From Cupriavidus basilensis (GTDB lineage: Bacteria > Pseudomonadota > Gammaproteobacteria > Burkholderiales > Burkholderiaceae), in the NCBI RefSeq assembly GCF_008801925.2, contig NZ_CP062804.1, positions 2,232,001-2,296,000 on the forward strand: a stretch of DNA of 64,000 bases, given 5' to 3'. Under the pieces are notes generated by a model. The model did no database searches. It was not told where the DNA came from and saw nothing but the letters and a program-made list of their open reading frames with translations. A program made the translations under genes and the position numbers. How positions within the stretch are numbered: the stretch's first letter is position 1; each line of letters opens with the position of its first letter. Shown in pieces: positions 53,789 to 62,965 of the stretch.

Positions 53789-56752
53789 TTAGAACCGCAC
53801 GCGCAGGCTCCCGACCAGCGCGTGCTCCTGCACCTGCGAGGCCAGTTGCCCACGATAGCTCACGCCAACGCTGACATTCGCCGCGACGCCGGCTTCCACG
53901 CCAAGCTCGGCCACCAGCGCGTCGCGCGCGATGGGCGTGCCTTGCACGGCAAAGCTGTCGCCGCCGGCAAACCCAAGGGTGGCCGTCGGGATGACATCGC
54001 CATAGGCATGGCGCCAGCCCAGCCGGGCACGCAGCGTCCCCGGCATGGCGGAACGCACGGCAAACGGGATGGCGGCCCGGGCGCCCAAGGTCGAGAACGT
54101 GGTGTCCTGCGCGGTGCTGCCAGCCTTCAGGCCGGCGGCGCGGGCGCTCTCCTGATAGCCGTCGGTACGCAAATGCGTGTACGCGAGGCCCGCGAACGGC
54201 TCCAGCGACGCCGCGCCCAGCGCGAAGGTGTAGCCGGTTTCGCCGAAGACCTGCGCCGCGCCGGCGGCGTAGCTGCTCTGTGCCGTGTCGCTGAATCCGG
54301 CGAAGGCGATCCGTCGGGTCGCATCGATGTGGCTCCAGGTATAGGAGGTGCCCAGGCGCACGCCAAGGCCGTCGCGCTGCGTCCCGGCATACGCGGCCAG
54401 GGTGTAGTTGTCGATGCCCGCCGACGACGACAGCGAGCTGACCTCCATGCGCGTATGGTCGTAGCCGGCCGCCAGGCCCGCACGCCAGCCTGCGCCTACA
54501 TCGGCGTCGGCCCCGGCCAGCAAGCCCCCGCCAGATTGCGTGGTGCGGGCAGTGCCGCCGTCGCCCGCGCGCTGGCCCCAAGAGCCAAACGTGGTGGCCC
54601 AGGCGCCGTTGCGCGCGGCCACCGGCATGGGTACCGGGCCCAGCGATGCCACCAGGATGGGCTGGGGCAGGCCCGCATCGAACGCGCCGCGCAGGCGCGC
54701 GCCGAGGCTGTCGCGCATGACCTGGCCGCTATCGATGAGCTGGCTGGCGATGCTCGCATGCGCCTCGCCCGACAAGGCATCGAAGGCCTGCCGCGCAGCG
54801 GCGGCGGACGGCGAATTCAGCACGGCCCGATGCAGCTCGCCGCTGCCGATGCGCTCGACCGCGCCAGCCACGCCGCGCTGGTTCGCGGTGAACGCCACCG
54901 CGGGGAAGGCCACCGCGCTGCGCGCCACGTCCAGATAGACATGGCTGGCATCATAGGCCAGCCCCAGGTCGACAAACGGCTGGTTCTGCGTGAGCGCGCC
55001 GAAGGTGCCACTCACCCCGCCGCTGGCGCTGAGCAGCGTGTAGCGCTGCCCCGGGCTGTAGAGGCCGGCGGTCTTGATCACGTCGAGCGTGCCGGCGAGT
55101 GCCGCCGAGCCGGTGGCGTTGATGCGGTCGGACGCGCCGGCGGCGTTGATCTGCGCGACATACGTTGAGCCGGCCGCAAAGCGGATATCGCCGGCCACGT
55201 TCAGCGTGCCGATGAAGTTGCCCGGCGCGACCGTGCCGCCGCTGGCCACCGTCACGCTCCCGACCGTGCCATTGCCGCCCAGGGTGGCGCCACTGTTGAC
55301 CTGGAAGCTAGATGCGGCATTGCTGCCGTTCACGGCCAGGCGGCCGGCATTGATAGTGGTCGCGCCGCCAAGGCTGCTGTTGCCGGTCAGGACCAGCGCG
55401 CCCGCGCCGTTCTTGGCCAGCGTGCCGGTGCCGCTGAGCGCGCCGGCAAACACGCCATCGGTGTCCTGGTTGAAGACCAGTGCCGCGTTGTTGACGATAT
55501 TGCCTTGCAGGCTGGTCGCATTGCCCTGCAGCGTGCCGGCCGAGATCACAGTGCCGCCGCTGTAGCGGTTGGCACCGCCAAGCGTCAGCGTGCCGGCCCC
55601 GGTCTTGGCCAGGCTGCCGCTGCCGCTGATGGCGCCGTTGAAGGCGCCATCAACGGCCTGGTTGAAGACCAGGGCCGCATTGTTGACGATATTGCCTTGC
55701 AAGCTGGTGGTATTGCCTTGCAGCGTGCCGGCGGAGATCAAGGTGCCGCCGCTGTATGTGTTGGTGCCGCCAAGCGTCAGCGTGCCCGCGCCCGCCTTGG
55801 CCAGGCTGCCGCTGCCGCTGATGGCGCCACCGAATGTGCCATCGGTGCCCTGGTTGAAAACCAGCGCCGCATTGTTGACGATATTGCCTTGCAGGCTGTT
55901 GGTGTCGCCCTGCAGCGTGCCGGCCGAGATCGTCGTGCCGCCGCTGTAATGGTTGGCGCCGCTGAGCGTCAGCGTGCCCGCGCCGGCCTTGACCAGCGCG
56001 CCGGTGCCGCTGATGCTGCCGGCATAGGTGCCGTCGCTGGCCTGGTCGAACGCCAGCGTGCCGTTATTGCTGATGCTGCTGCCGCGCAGGCTGTCCGTAT
56101 TGCCCTGCAGTACGCCGGACTGGATCGCCCAGTTGATGCCCGTGCTATCGGTCCCGCCCAGCACCCAGGTGCCGCCGCCGGTCTTCTGGAACGTGGAAAA
56201 GCCCCGGTACGCAGCCGCCGCGCCGACGTCCCCGGCATTGAACGATGCGTTGCCCGCGCCGCCGAGGATCAGCGTATTGCTGCCCAGGGTGCCATCGACC
56301 ACACCGTTGATGCTGCTGCCGCTCTGCAGCTCCAGCGAATTGGTGCCGCCAGTGAAGCGAATCGCGGCGGCACGCGTGCTGCCATCCCCGGCGTTGCCAC
56401 CCGAAATGGCGCCGCTGTTGACGATGGTGAGGTCGCTGCCGACGATGCCGATGCCACCCGCGCCAGCGACGCCGATGCCGGGCCCGCCCGCACCGCCATT
56501 GCCCCCGCTGATGGCCCCGGTGTTGGTCAGGCTGATGCCGGTGCCGCTGACGCCGACGCCGCCTTGCCCGCCCACGCCGCCCGTCGACTGCGTGGCACCG
56601 CCCGCACCGCCATTGCCGCCCGTGATGGCGCCACTATTGGACAGGCCACCGCCAGGAAAACGGAACACGACGCCTGCACCGCCATCGCCGCCATTGCCGC
56701 CCGGGATGAGGCTAGCTGGGCAGGCCATCTCCACCTGCCCCGCCAGCGCCAC
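53789..56752 (-). CDS. Autotransporter, passenger repeats and C-terminal beta-barrel (downstream part of a frameshifted gene)
   Basis: A 987-residue frame. It begins in Gly/Asn-rich sequence, then passenger-associated transport repeats (about 240-440: AGTLTLSGANHYSGGTTIS and variants). An AIDA-like linker follows, and a C-terminal barrel of about 270 residues ends in SLRVRF with the terminal Phe expected for outer-membrane insertion. The apparent GTG start at 56752 is artificial, because the true signal peptide lies in the overlapping frame 56712-57323. One indel near 56700-56750 would join them. It may be a pseudogene or a sequencing error. Confidence 0.85.
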   Translation of the reverse strand: MALAGQVEMACPASLIPGGNGGDGGAGVVFRFPGGGLSNSGAITGGNGGAGGATQSTGGVGGQGGVGVSGTGISLTNTGAISGGNGGAGGPGIGVAGAGGIGIVGSDLTIVNSGAISGGNAGDGSTRAAAIRFTGGTNSLELQSGSSINGVVDGTLGSNTLILGGAGNASFNAGDVGAAAAYRGFSTFQKTGGGTWVLGGTDSTGINWAIQSGVLQGNTDSLRGSSISNNGTLAFDQASDGTYAGSISGTGALVKAGAGTLTLSGANHYSGGTTISAGTLQGDTNSLQGNIVNNAALVFNQGTDGTFGGAISGSGSLAKAGAGTLTLGGTNTYSGGTLISAGTLQGNTTSLQGNIVNNAALVFNQAVDGAFNGAISGSGSLAKTGAGTLTLGGANRYSGGTVISAGTLQGNATSLQGNIVNNAALVFNQDTDGVFAGALSGTGTLAKNGAGALVLTGNSSLGGATTINAGRLAVNGSNAASSFQVNSGATLGGNGTVGSVTVASGGTVAPGNFIGTLNVAGDIRFAAGSTYVAQINAAGASDRINATGSAALAGTLDVIKTAGLYSPGQRYTLLSASGGVSGTFGALTQNQPFVDLGLAYDASHVYLDVARSAVAFPAVAFTANQRGVAGAVERIGSGELHRAVLNSPSAAAARQAFDALSGEAHASIASQLIDSGQVMRDSLGARLRGAFDAGLPQPILVASLGPVPMPVAARNGAWATTFGSWGQRAGDGGTARTTQSGGGLLAGADADVGAGWRAGLAAGYDHTRMEVSSLSSSAGIDNYTLAAYAGTQRDGLGVRLGTSYTWSHIDATRRIAFAGFSDTAQSSYAAGAAQVFGETGYTFALGAASLEPFAGLAYTHLRTDGYQESARAAGLKAGSTAQDTTFSTLGARAAIPFAVRSAMPGTLRARLGWRHAYGDVIPTATLGFAGGDSFAVQGTPIARDALVAELGVEAGVAANVSVGVSYRGQLASQVQEHALVGSLRVRF
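55480..56060 (-). repeat. 192-bp (64-residue) passenger repeats of the autotransporter
   Basis: Three consecutive units with a 192-base period are visible, for example at about 55555, 55747 and 55939, plus partial copies. Each encodes a segment such as SLQGNIVNNAALVFNQ followed by an AGTLTLGG-type transport repeat. High DNA similarity makes the array prone to recombination. Confidence 0.8.
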
Positions 56753-57323
56753 CGGTAATGGCGGCGGTATTGCCGAAACTGCTGCCGAAACTGGTCAGGA
56801 GCACCCCGCCGCCGCCTTCGCCGCCACCGCCACCGCCGCCACCCAGGCCGGGCAGAGCCACTGGGGTGACGAGGCCGCCCTTGCCGCCCGCGCCGCCGGC
56901 GATGCTCGCGCTGCTCGCTGAGCCATCGGCGCCCGTGATGACCATGCCGTATCCGCCTGCCCCGCCCCCGCCGCCGCCCTGCACGGGGGCGAAGGTGTCG
57001 GCGCCGTCGCCGCCCGCCAGCGGCGAGCCATTGAACCAGCTGTCCGCGACCAGGCCAGCTGCGCCACCCGCACCGCCAGGCGCCGCTCCGGCCCCATTGG
57101 CGCCTGCCGCGCCATTGCCAGTGCCTTGATTGACGCTGCCCCCCGCGCCGCCGCCGCCGACGGCGGCGCCCCCGGCCGCCTGGGCCGGGCCGGAGATCAC
57201 ACCGGCCAGCGCCAGCACGCACACCGCTCCCCGCGGTCCCGCATAGCGCGACGGCGCCTGCGCAAAAGCCGCCTGCAAGGCAATACTCAGCCGGCTGCGG
57301 ATAAATCGATCGATTCGTTGCAT
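56712..57323 (-). CDS. Autotransporter N-terminal part (extended signal peptide and glycine-rich start)
   Basis: A 203-residue frame with an extended signal region (RSRLSIALQAAFAQAPSRYAGPRGAVCVLALAGVISGPAQA), typical of autotransporters. Dense Gly/Ala repeats of the GGAGG kind follow. It stops in GGDGLPS at a TAG, where the next frame continues with the same style of Gly-rich sequence (GGNGGDGGAGVVF). The overlap and continuity show that the two frames are one gene broken by a one-base shift. There is no other reason for it to end here. Confidence 0.75.
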   Translation of the reverse strand: MQRIDRFIRSRLSIALQAAFAQAPSRYAGPRGAVCVLALAGVISGPAQAAGGAAVGGGGAGGSVNQGTGNGAAGANGAGAAPGGAGGAAGLVADSWFNGSPLAGGDGADTFAPVQGGGGGGAGGYGMVITGADGSASSASIAGGAGGKGGLVTPVALPGLGGGGGGGGEGGGGVLLTSFGSSFGNTAAITGGAGGAGGDGLPS

Positions 57324-57585
57324 ATTGTTTTTGCCTGTTTATCTGTGTTCTTTTAATGGGCTTTTATGTGACCTGACACTGCGGGACCCTGTTTTCCCGG
57401 CGCAACTATCCTGCGCGCCGGCGCATTTTCCGAATTTCGGCTTGAGGTAGCAAGCCGAAATTGATCAGTATTCGATCCATATTCAATCCGGTGACGGGCG
57501 GGATAGAAGCGCACCGCGATTTGAATGGTTTATATTGCCCGAGGCTGCATGTACGCAGACATTTGATTTTCGATAGAGGATCTCG

Positions 57586-58923
57586 ATGATGAGCACCGGC
57601 GTTCCCGGCCGCGCGGCGATCGCGCTGGCCCTTTGCGGTTTCGGGCTGATGCCCCTGGCATGGGCCGACGCCCCGACACCACCGGCACCCGATGCCGCCG
57701 CCAGCGATCCCGCCGGCCTTGGCTGGATGAAGGGCGCGCCACCGCCGCCTGAGCGCACGGTGCGCTTCGACGACGGCAGCTACTGGCGCTTCCCCGCCCT
57801 GCGCTGGAGCGTGTCGCACTTCCGCGAACTGATGCCCACCGTCAATGTCTCGCGCGGGCTTGGCGCGCCGGTGCCGCTGCCGCGCGCACTGCGCACCGAT
57901 ATCGACGCGCTGCAGTTCATGCCGATCGGCGCCACCCGGCCGATGACCTGGGCGCAATCCCTGGCGGCCAACTACACCGATGGCATCGTGGTGCTGCATC
58001 GCGGGCGCATTGTCTACGAGCGCTACCTCGGCGCGCTGAAGGACGACGGCCAGCATGCGGCCATGTCGGTCACCAAGTCGGTCATCGGCACGCTCGGCGC
58101 CATGCTGGTGGCAGAAGGCCGCCTGGATGCCAGCAAGCGCGTGGCGGACTACGTGCCGGAGCTGGCGCAATCGGCGTTCGGCAATGCCACGGTGCGCCAG
58201 GTGCTGGACATGACCACGGGGCTCAAATACAGCGAGGATTACGCCGATCCCGACGCCGAGGTCTGGATGCACGCCCAGGCGGGCAGCCCGCTGCCCAAGC
58301 CCAAGGACTACACCGGCCCACGCAATTACTACGAGTCGCTCCAGGCCATCCAGGCGCAAGGCGAGCATGGCGCGGCCTTTGGCTACAAGACGGTCAACAC
58401 CGACGCGCTGGGCTGGATCATCGCGCGCGTGACCGGGCGCTCGGTGGCCGAGCTGCTGTCCGAGCGCATCTGGCGCCGGCTGGGCGCGGAGCAGGATGCG
58501 TACTTCACCGTCGACTCCATCGGCACGCCCTTTGCCGGCGGCGGCCTGAACACCGGCCTGCGCGACCTGGCGCGCTTTGGCGAGATGCTGCGCAACGACG
58601 GCAAGTTCAACGGGCAGCAGATCCTGCCCAAGACGGTGGTCGACGACATCCGCGGCGGCGGCGACAAGGCCGCGTTTGCCAAGGCCGACTACCCGCTGCT
58701 CAAGGGCGGCAGCTATCGCGACATGTGGTGGGTCACCCATAACGAGCATGCCGCCTACATGGCTCGCGGCGTGCATGGCCAGCGCATCTATATCGACCCG
58801 AAGGCCGAGATGGTGATCGTGCGCTACGCCTCCAACCCGGTCGCCGGCAATGCCGCCAACGACCCGACGACGATCCCGGCGTTTCACGCGCTGGCGAAGT
58901 ACCTGCTGTCCCGGCCGCGCTGA
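57586..58923 (+). CDS. Serine hydrolase, beta-lactamase class C / NylB-like, exported
   Basis: A 445-residue exported hydrolase (signal peptide about 1-27, ending PLAWA). The active-site SxxK is Ser161-Val-Thr-Lys164 in HAAMSVTKSVIG, followed by TGLKYSEDYADPDAEVW at 212-228, which resembles 6-aminohexanoate-dimer hydrolases more than true beta-lactamases. No KTG-like triad of class C was identified with certainty. Possible activities are esterase, carboxypeptidase or amide hydrolase. It is divergent from the autotransporter and convergent with a LysR gene. Confidence 0.88.
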   Translation: MMSTGVPGRAAIALALCGFGLMPLAWADAPTPPAPDAAASDPAGLGWMKGAPPPPERTVRFDDGSYWRFPALRWSVSHFRELMPTVNVSRGLGAPVPLPRALRTDIDALQFMPIGATRPMTWAQSLAANYTDGIVVLHRGRIVYERYLGALKDDGQHAAMSVTKSVIGTLGAMLVAEGRLDASKRVADYVPELAQSAFGNATVRQVLDMTTGLKYSEDYADPDAEVWMHAQAGSPLPKPKDYTGPRNYYESLQAIQAQGEHGAAFGYKTVNTDALGWIIARVTGRSVAELLSERIWRRLGAEQDAYFTVDSIGTPFAGGGLNTGLRDLARFGEMLRNDGKFNGQQILPKTVVDDIRGGGDKAAFAKADYPLLKGGSYRDMWWVTHNEHAAYMARGVHGQRIYIDPKAEMVIVRYASNPVAGNAANDPTTIPAFHALAKYLLSRPR

Positions 58924-58937
58924 TCGCGGCGGGCTGG

Positions 58938-59924
58938 CTACTTCGTGCGCCGCGGCGCGCGCGCCGGCCGTTTCGCGCCGGCCGGCGGCGCGGCCAATTG
59001 CCCGGCCGCTGCCCGCAGGCATTCGACCAGCTGGATACTGCTGGGCGTAGGCCGCCCTTCGCGCAGCGTGATCACGCCCACTGGCGGCAGCTCCAGCGCT
59101 ATGTCCATGGGCAGGATATGGAAGCGGCCTTCCCGCTCGAACTGCTGCCCCACCGACCTGGCCAGGAAGCCCACGGCATCTAGCTGGGAGACGAAGGTGG
59201 TGATGGCAAGGTAGGACGACGACTCGATCAGGTCGCTTGGTGGCTGCAGCCCAAAGCGGTAGAACTCCTGCTCGATCTTGACCCGTAGCGAGGCCCATGG
59301 CGGCGGCACCACGCAAGGCATGCCGGCCAGGTCCGCCCAGCCCGGTGCGCGCTTGCTTGCCAGCGCGTGGCCGCTGCGCACCACCGCCACCATCGGCTCG
59401 TTATAGAGCGGCTCGGTGATGAGGTCCGGGGCGGCGTAGCCGGGCTCCAGCCGCCCGACGATCAGATCCAGTTCGCTGATGCGCAGCTTGGGCAGCAGGT
59501 GGGGCAGGTCGCCCTCCTCCACCAGCACGGTGGCCTGGGCCGAGCGCTGCTTGAGCTGGCCTATGGCTTGCGCCAGCAACACCGGCAGGGCCGCACCCAT
59601 CGATCCCACCCGGGTGCGCCCGGCGGCGCCGCTGGCCTCCGCGGCGATTTCATCGCGCGTGCGCTCGTATTGCGCCAGCACCGAACGGGCAAAACGCACC
59701 AGCGACGCGCCCGCCGGCGTGGGCTCGGTGCCGCGCGTGGAGCGCGTGAAGAGCGTCAGGCCCAGCGTCTTCTCCACCTCGGTGAGCATCTTGGAGACGG
59801 CTGGCTGGCTGACGGAGAGGAACTCGGCGGTGTGGCCGAGATGGCGAAACTCGTCCAGCGCCACCACCAGTTGCAGGTGGCGTAGCTTGATATTGGAGCG
59901 CAGGGCACGGTCGATCTGGGGCAT
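58938..59924 (-). CDS. LysR-family regulator of the sugar-acid cluster
   Basis: A 328-residue LysR protein. The HTH begins at about residue 12 (IKLRHLQLVVALDEFRHLGHTAEFLSVSQPAVSKMLTEVEKTLG), a style seen in GalR-like or CbbR-like sugar-acid regulators. The C-terminal tail is Arg/Ala-rich. It is divergent from the TctC receptor and dehydratase genes, with an inverted repeat in the shared 146-base gap, so it very likely controls that unit. Confidence 0.9.
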   Translation of the reverse strand: MPQIDRALRSNIKLRHLQLVVALDEFRHLGHTAEFLSVSQPAVSKMLTEVEKTLGLTLFTRSTRGTEPTPAGASLVRFARSVLAQYERTRDEIAAEASGAAGRTRVGSMGAALPVLLAQAIGQLKQRSAQATVLVEEGDLPHLLPKLRISELDLIVGRLEPGYAAPDLITEPLYNEPMVAVVRSGHALASKRAPGWADLAGMPCVVPPPWASLRVKIEQEFYRFGLQPPSDLIESSSYLAITTFVSQLDAVGFLARSVGQQFEREGRFHILPMDIALELPPVGVITLREGRPTPSSIQLVECLRAAAGQLAAPPAGAKRPARAPRRTK

Positions 59925-59954
59925 GGTGCGATTCTACTTAACTTTAAGGTTATG

Positions 59955-59994
59955 AAGCCATTCCGATGATTGATTGGATTGTTATGAATGGCTT
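59955..59994. promoter_or_regulatory. Candidate LysR operator: perfect 9-bp inverted repeat
   Basis: AAGCCATTC (59955-59963) and GAATGGCTT (59986-59994) are separated by 22 bases in the gap between the LysR gene and the divergent receptor gene. This matches the paired-site layout expected for a tetrameric LysR regulator. Confidence 0.5.
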
Positions 59995-60070
59995 TGCCAC
60001 AATCCGGCCTGACCGGTGGACATTGCCACCAGCCCATGACTCCAATAACGACACCCTGCGAGGACGACAC

Positions 60071-61093
60071 ATGACCGCATCCCACGGCATCAACCACGGG
60101 CGACGCCGCCTGCTCATCAGCGGCGCCGCTGCCGCCACGGCTGCGACGGCTGGTAGTGCCGGCCTGCTGCTGCCGGGCCTCGCACGTGCCGCCGACTATC
60201 CGGACCGGCCCATCACCTTCATCTGCCCGTGGCCCGTCGGCGGCACCGCCGACCAGTCCATGCGCGCGCTGTGCCAGGTGGCGTCCGGCGTACTCAAGCA
60301 ATCCATCGTGGTGGAGAACCGCGCCGGCGCATCGGGCATGATCGGCACCAAGGCATTGGCCCGCGCCAAGCCGGACGGCTACACCATCGGCCAGGTGCCG
60401 ATCTCGGTGACGCGCTTCTCGCAGCTAGGCATGCTGCAGATGGACCCGCGCAGCGAGCTGACCTACCTGGCGCGCACCTCAGGCCAGACCTTCGGCATCG
60501 CGGTGCCGGCGAACTCGCGCTTCAAGTCGCTCAAGGACGTCGTGGCCGAGGCCAAGGCGCATCCGGGCAAGCTCACCTATGCGCATGCCGGCATCGGCGG
60601 CGCCACCCACGTGGGCATGGAAGAATTCGCGCAGGCCGCCGGTGTGCGCTTCAATGCCATCGCCTACAAGGGCGGCGCGCAGGCCTTGCAGGACGTGCTC
60701 GCCGGGCAAGTGGACCTGCTGGCCGATTCCAGCTCGTGGGCGCCCCATGTGGAAGCCGGCAAGCTGCGCCTGCTGGCCACCTGGGGCGACCAGCGCACGC
60801 CGCGCTTCAAGGACACGCCGACGCTCAAGGAGCTGGGCTACAACGTGGTGGTGGAGGCGCCCAACGGCATCGGCGCGCCCGTCGGACTGGACCCGGCGGT
60901 GGAAAAGAAGCTGCGCGACGCCTTCCGCCAGGCTGTGGCCAGCAAGGAATTCCAGCAGGTCGCGGCCCGCATCGATGCGCCGGTGATGTACCTGGACGGC
61001 CCGGAATACAAGCGCTACATCAGCACGGTGTACGACCAGGAAACCCACCTGATCCAGCGCCTCAAGCTCAAAGAACTGCTGCAACAAGGCTGA
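60071..61093 (+). CDS. Tripartite tricarboxylate transporter receptor (TctC/Bug family)
   Basis: A 340-residue periplasmic receptor. A Tat-like signal (GRRRLLISGAAAATAATAG) precedes ADYPDRPITFICPWPVGGTADQ, the defining start of Bug proteins, which are hugely expanded in Burkholderiales. GLPVGLDPAV-like (here GIGAPVGLDPAVEKKLRDAF) closes the second lobe. The ATG at 60071 was chosen over 59966. It lies 6 bases before the dehydratase gene, so it probably captures that enzyme's sugar-acid substrate. The TctA/TctB membrane partners are absent. Confidence 0.94.
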   Translation: MTASHGINHGRRRLLISGAAAATAATAGSAGLLLPGLARAADYPDRPITFICPWPVGGTADQSMRALCQVASGVLKQSIVVENRAGASGMIGTKALARAKPDGYTIGQVPISVTRFSQLGMLQMDPRSELTYLARTSGQTFGIAVPANSRFKSLKDVVAEAKAHPGKLTYAHAGIGGATHVGMEEFAQAAGVRFNAIAYKGGAQALQDVLAGQVDLLADSSSWAPHVEAGKLRLLATWGDQRTPRFKDTPTLKELGYNVVVEAPNGIGAPVGLDPAVEKKLRDAFRQAVASKEFQQVAARIDAPVMYLDGPEYKRYISTVYDQETHLIQRLKLKELLQQG

Positions 61094-61099
61094 CCCAAC

Positions 61100-62623
61100 G
61101 TGAACTCCGCCGCCCTCATCCGCCTGCATGCGAACGACAACGTCCTGATCGCCCGGGACGCCCTGAGCCTTGGCCAGAGCCTGCCGGAACTGGGGCTGCG
61201 CGTGCGCGCCCAGGTGCCCGCGGGGCACAAGATTGCCGCCTGCGCCATTGCCAAGGGCACCCAGATCCGCAAGTTCGACACCGTGATCGGCGTGGCCGAG
61301 CGCGACATCGAGGCCGGCGATCACGTGCATTCGCACAACCTGGCGCTGGTGGATTTCTATCGTGACCCGGGTTTCTGCCAGGACGTGCGGCCGGTGGACT
61401 ACGTGCCCGAGGCCGAGCGCGCCACCTTCATGGGGTTCGTGCGGCCCGACGGCCGCGTTGGCACGCGCAACTTCATCGGCATCTTGTCGTCGGTGAACTG
61501 CTCGGCCACGGTGATCCGGCATATCGCGGACCACTTCACGCCCGAGCGCATGGCGGCCTATCCCAATGTGGACGGCGTGGCCGCCTTCGCGCAAAGCAGC
61601 GGCTGCGGCATGTCCTCGCCCAGCGAGCACTTCGACGTGCTGCGGCGCACACTGGCGGGCTATGCGCGCCACCCCAACCTGGCCGGTGTGCTGATCGTGG
61701 GCCTGGGCTGCGAGCGCAACCAGGTAGCGGGCCTGATGGAGTCGCAAGGCCTGGTGCCCGGCAGCCACGTGCGCACCATGGTCATGCAGGACAGCGGCGG
61801 CACGGCGGCCACCATCCAGGCCGGCATCCGCGCCATCGAGGCAATGCTGCCCGGCGCCAATACCGCCACGCGCCAGCCCGTGCCCGCCAGCCACCTGAAG
61901 ATCGGCCTGGAATGCGGTGGCTCCGATGGCTTCTCCGGCATCAGCGCCAACCCGGCGCTCGGCGCGGCCATGGACATCCTGGTGCGCCACGGCGGCACCG
62001 CCATCCTGTCGGAAACCCCCGAGATCCACGGCGTGGAATACATGCTCACGCGCCGCGCCGTCACGCCGGAAGTCGGCCAGAAACTGCTGGACCGCCTGGC
62101 CTGGTGGGAGCGCTACACCGCCGGGCAGAACGCCCAGTTCAACGGCGTGGTCGGCCACGGCAACCAGCAAGGCGGCCTCGCCAACATCTTCGAAAAATCG
62201 CTCGGCTCCGCCATGAAAGGCGGCACCACGCCGTTGCAGGCCGTCTATGAATACGCCGAGCCCATCGAGCAATCCGGCTTCGTCTTCATGGACTCCCCCG
62301 GCTACGACCCCGTCGCCGCCACCGGCCAGATCGCCAGCGGCGCCAACCTGATCTGCTTCACCACCGGGCGCGGATCGATGTTCGGCTCCAAGCCAGCGCC
62401 GACCATCAAGCTTGCGAGCAATACGCCGATGTACACGCGGCTCGAAGGCGATATGGACATCAACTGCGGGCTGGTGCTGGACGGCGAATTGACTGTGGAC
62501 GAGATGGGCCAGCGGATTTTTGAACACATCCTGGAAGCGGCCTCCGGACGACCAACCAAGAGCGAAGCACTCGGGCTGGGCGACAACGAGTTTGTGCCTT
62601 GGCACTTGGGGATTGTCAGTTAG
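61100..62623 (+). CDS. Altronate/galactarate dehydratase family enzyme
   Basis: A 507-residue UxaA/GarD-family dehydratase. The N-terminal SAF-like domain (about 1-95, LHANDNVLIARDALSLGQ) is fused to the catalytic C-terminal domain (FMGFVRPDGRVGTRNFIGI onward). Cysteines in SSGCGMSS, VGLGCERNQ and LECGGSDGFSG are candidate metal ligands. A GTG start at 61100 is used. It removes water from a hexonate or hexarate such as altronate. It sits between a TctC receptor and an aldehyde dehydrogenase, a layout for uronic or aldaric acid breakdown. Confidence 0.93.
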   Translation: MNSAALIRLHANDNVLIARDALSLGQSLPELGLRVRAQVPAGHKIAACAIAKGTQIRKFDTVIGVAERDIEAGDHVHSHNLALVDFYRDPGFCQDVRPVDYVPEAERATFMGFVRPDGRVGTRNFIGILSSVNCSATVIRHIADHFTPERMAAYPNVDGVAAFAQSSGCGMSSPSEHFDVLRRTLAGYARHPNLAGVLIVGLGCERNQVAGLMESQGLVPGSHVRTMVMQDSGGTAATIQAGIRAIEAMLPGANTATRQPVPASHLKIGLECGGSDGFSGISANPALGAAMDILVRHGGTAILSETPEIHGVEYMLTRRAVTPEVGQKLLDRLAWWERYTAGQNAQFNGVVGHGNQQGGLANIFEKSLGSAMKGGTTPLQAVYEYAEPIEQSGFVFMDSPGYDPVAATGQIASGANLICFTTGRGSMFGSKPAPTIKLASNTPMYTRLEGDMDINCGLVLDGELTVDEMGQRIFEHILEAASGRPTKSEALGLGDNEFVPWHLGIVS

Positions 62624-62686
62624 AAAGTAGAAAGCCTCGCAGCCTGGAACCATCACGAAATTGCGATCGCCCGCCCTCTCCCCCGT

Positions 62687-62710
62687 CCCTCTCCCGCAGG
62701 CGGGAGAGGG
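62687..62710. repeat. Palindromic repeat 1 (10-bp perfect stem)
   Basis: CCCTCTCCCG and CGGGAGAGGG around a 4-base loop, 64 bases after the dehydratase stop. There is no T-run. Such CT-rich palindromes are frequent between genes in beta- and gamma-proteobacteria. It may stabilise the transcript end. Confidence 0.7.
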
Positions 62711-62747
62711 GAGCAAACCAGCGCAAGATCAACCAACTGTGGTAGCC

Positions 62748-62777
62748 GGGATTCCCGCCCGAAGGGGCGGGAATCCC
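62748..62777. repeat. Palindromic repeat 2 (13-bp perfect stem)
   Basis: GGGATTCCCGCCC and GGGCGGGAATCCC around GAAG. Part of a run of four palindromes in the 515-base gap before the aldehyde dehydrogenase. Confidence 0.75.
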
Positions 62778-62820
62778 CCTCGGCGATGCGAAGCGAGCCG
62801 TGGAGGTGTGCCAAGGCCGT

Positions 62821-62948
62821 ATGGGGCGCCTCGTGATCCGGCGAAAAGAGCGGAAAAGAGGGACCCATGTCTGAGTATCGCCTTAAGGCGATGCGAGTTT
62901 GGGTCCCGGCCGCTCTTTTCGTTGGATCACGAGGGGTAGTCGCCCCAT
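62821..62948. repeat. 128-bp nested palindromic element
   Basis: ATGGGGCG and CGCCCCAT form the outer ends. Inside are CCTCGTGATCC with GGATCACGAGG, then CGAAAAGAGCGG with CCGCTCTTTTCG, then GGGACCCA with TGGGTCCC, and finally ATCGCC with GGCGAT at the centre. The whole block folds as one interrupted hairpin. It contains no gene. Confidence 0.75.
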
Positions 62949-62965
62949 CCGGCGCGCCTTCTTTG

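Noticed and set aside
55480..56060. Regular repeats that could suggest a CRISPR array
   Set aside because: The period is 192 bases and the sequence is coding, so these are autotransporter passenger repeats. No short repeats with unique spacers were found anywhere.
57586..58923. True class C beta-lactamase
   Set aside because: The SxxK is present, but the surrounding motifs look closer to 6-aminohexanoate-dimer hydrolase-like enzymes, and no ampR-like regulator is adjacent.
57406..59316. A 636-residue minus-strand open frame
   Set aside because: Antisense to the serine hydrolase, and it overlaps the LysR gene in another frame.
60479..62716. A 745-residue minus-strand open frame
   Set aside because: Antisense to the TctC receptor and the dehydratase, with no recognisable domain.
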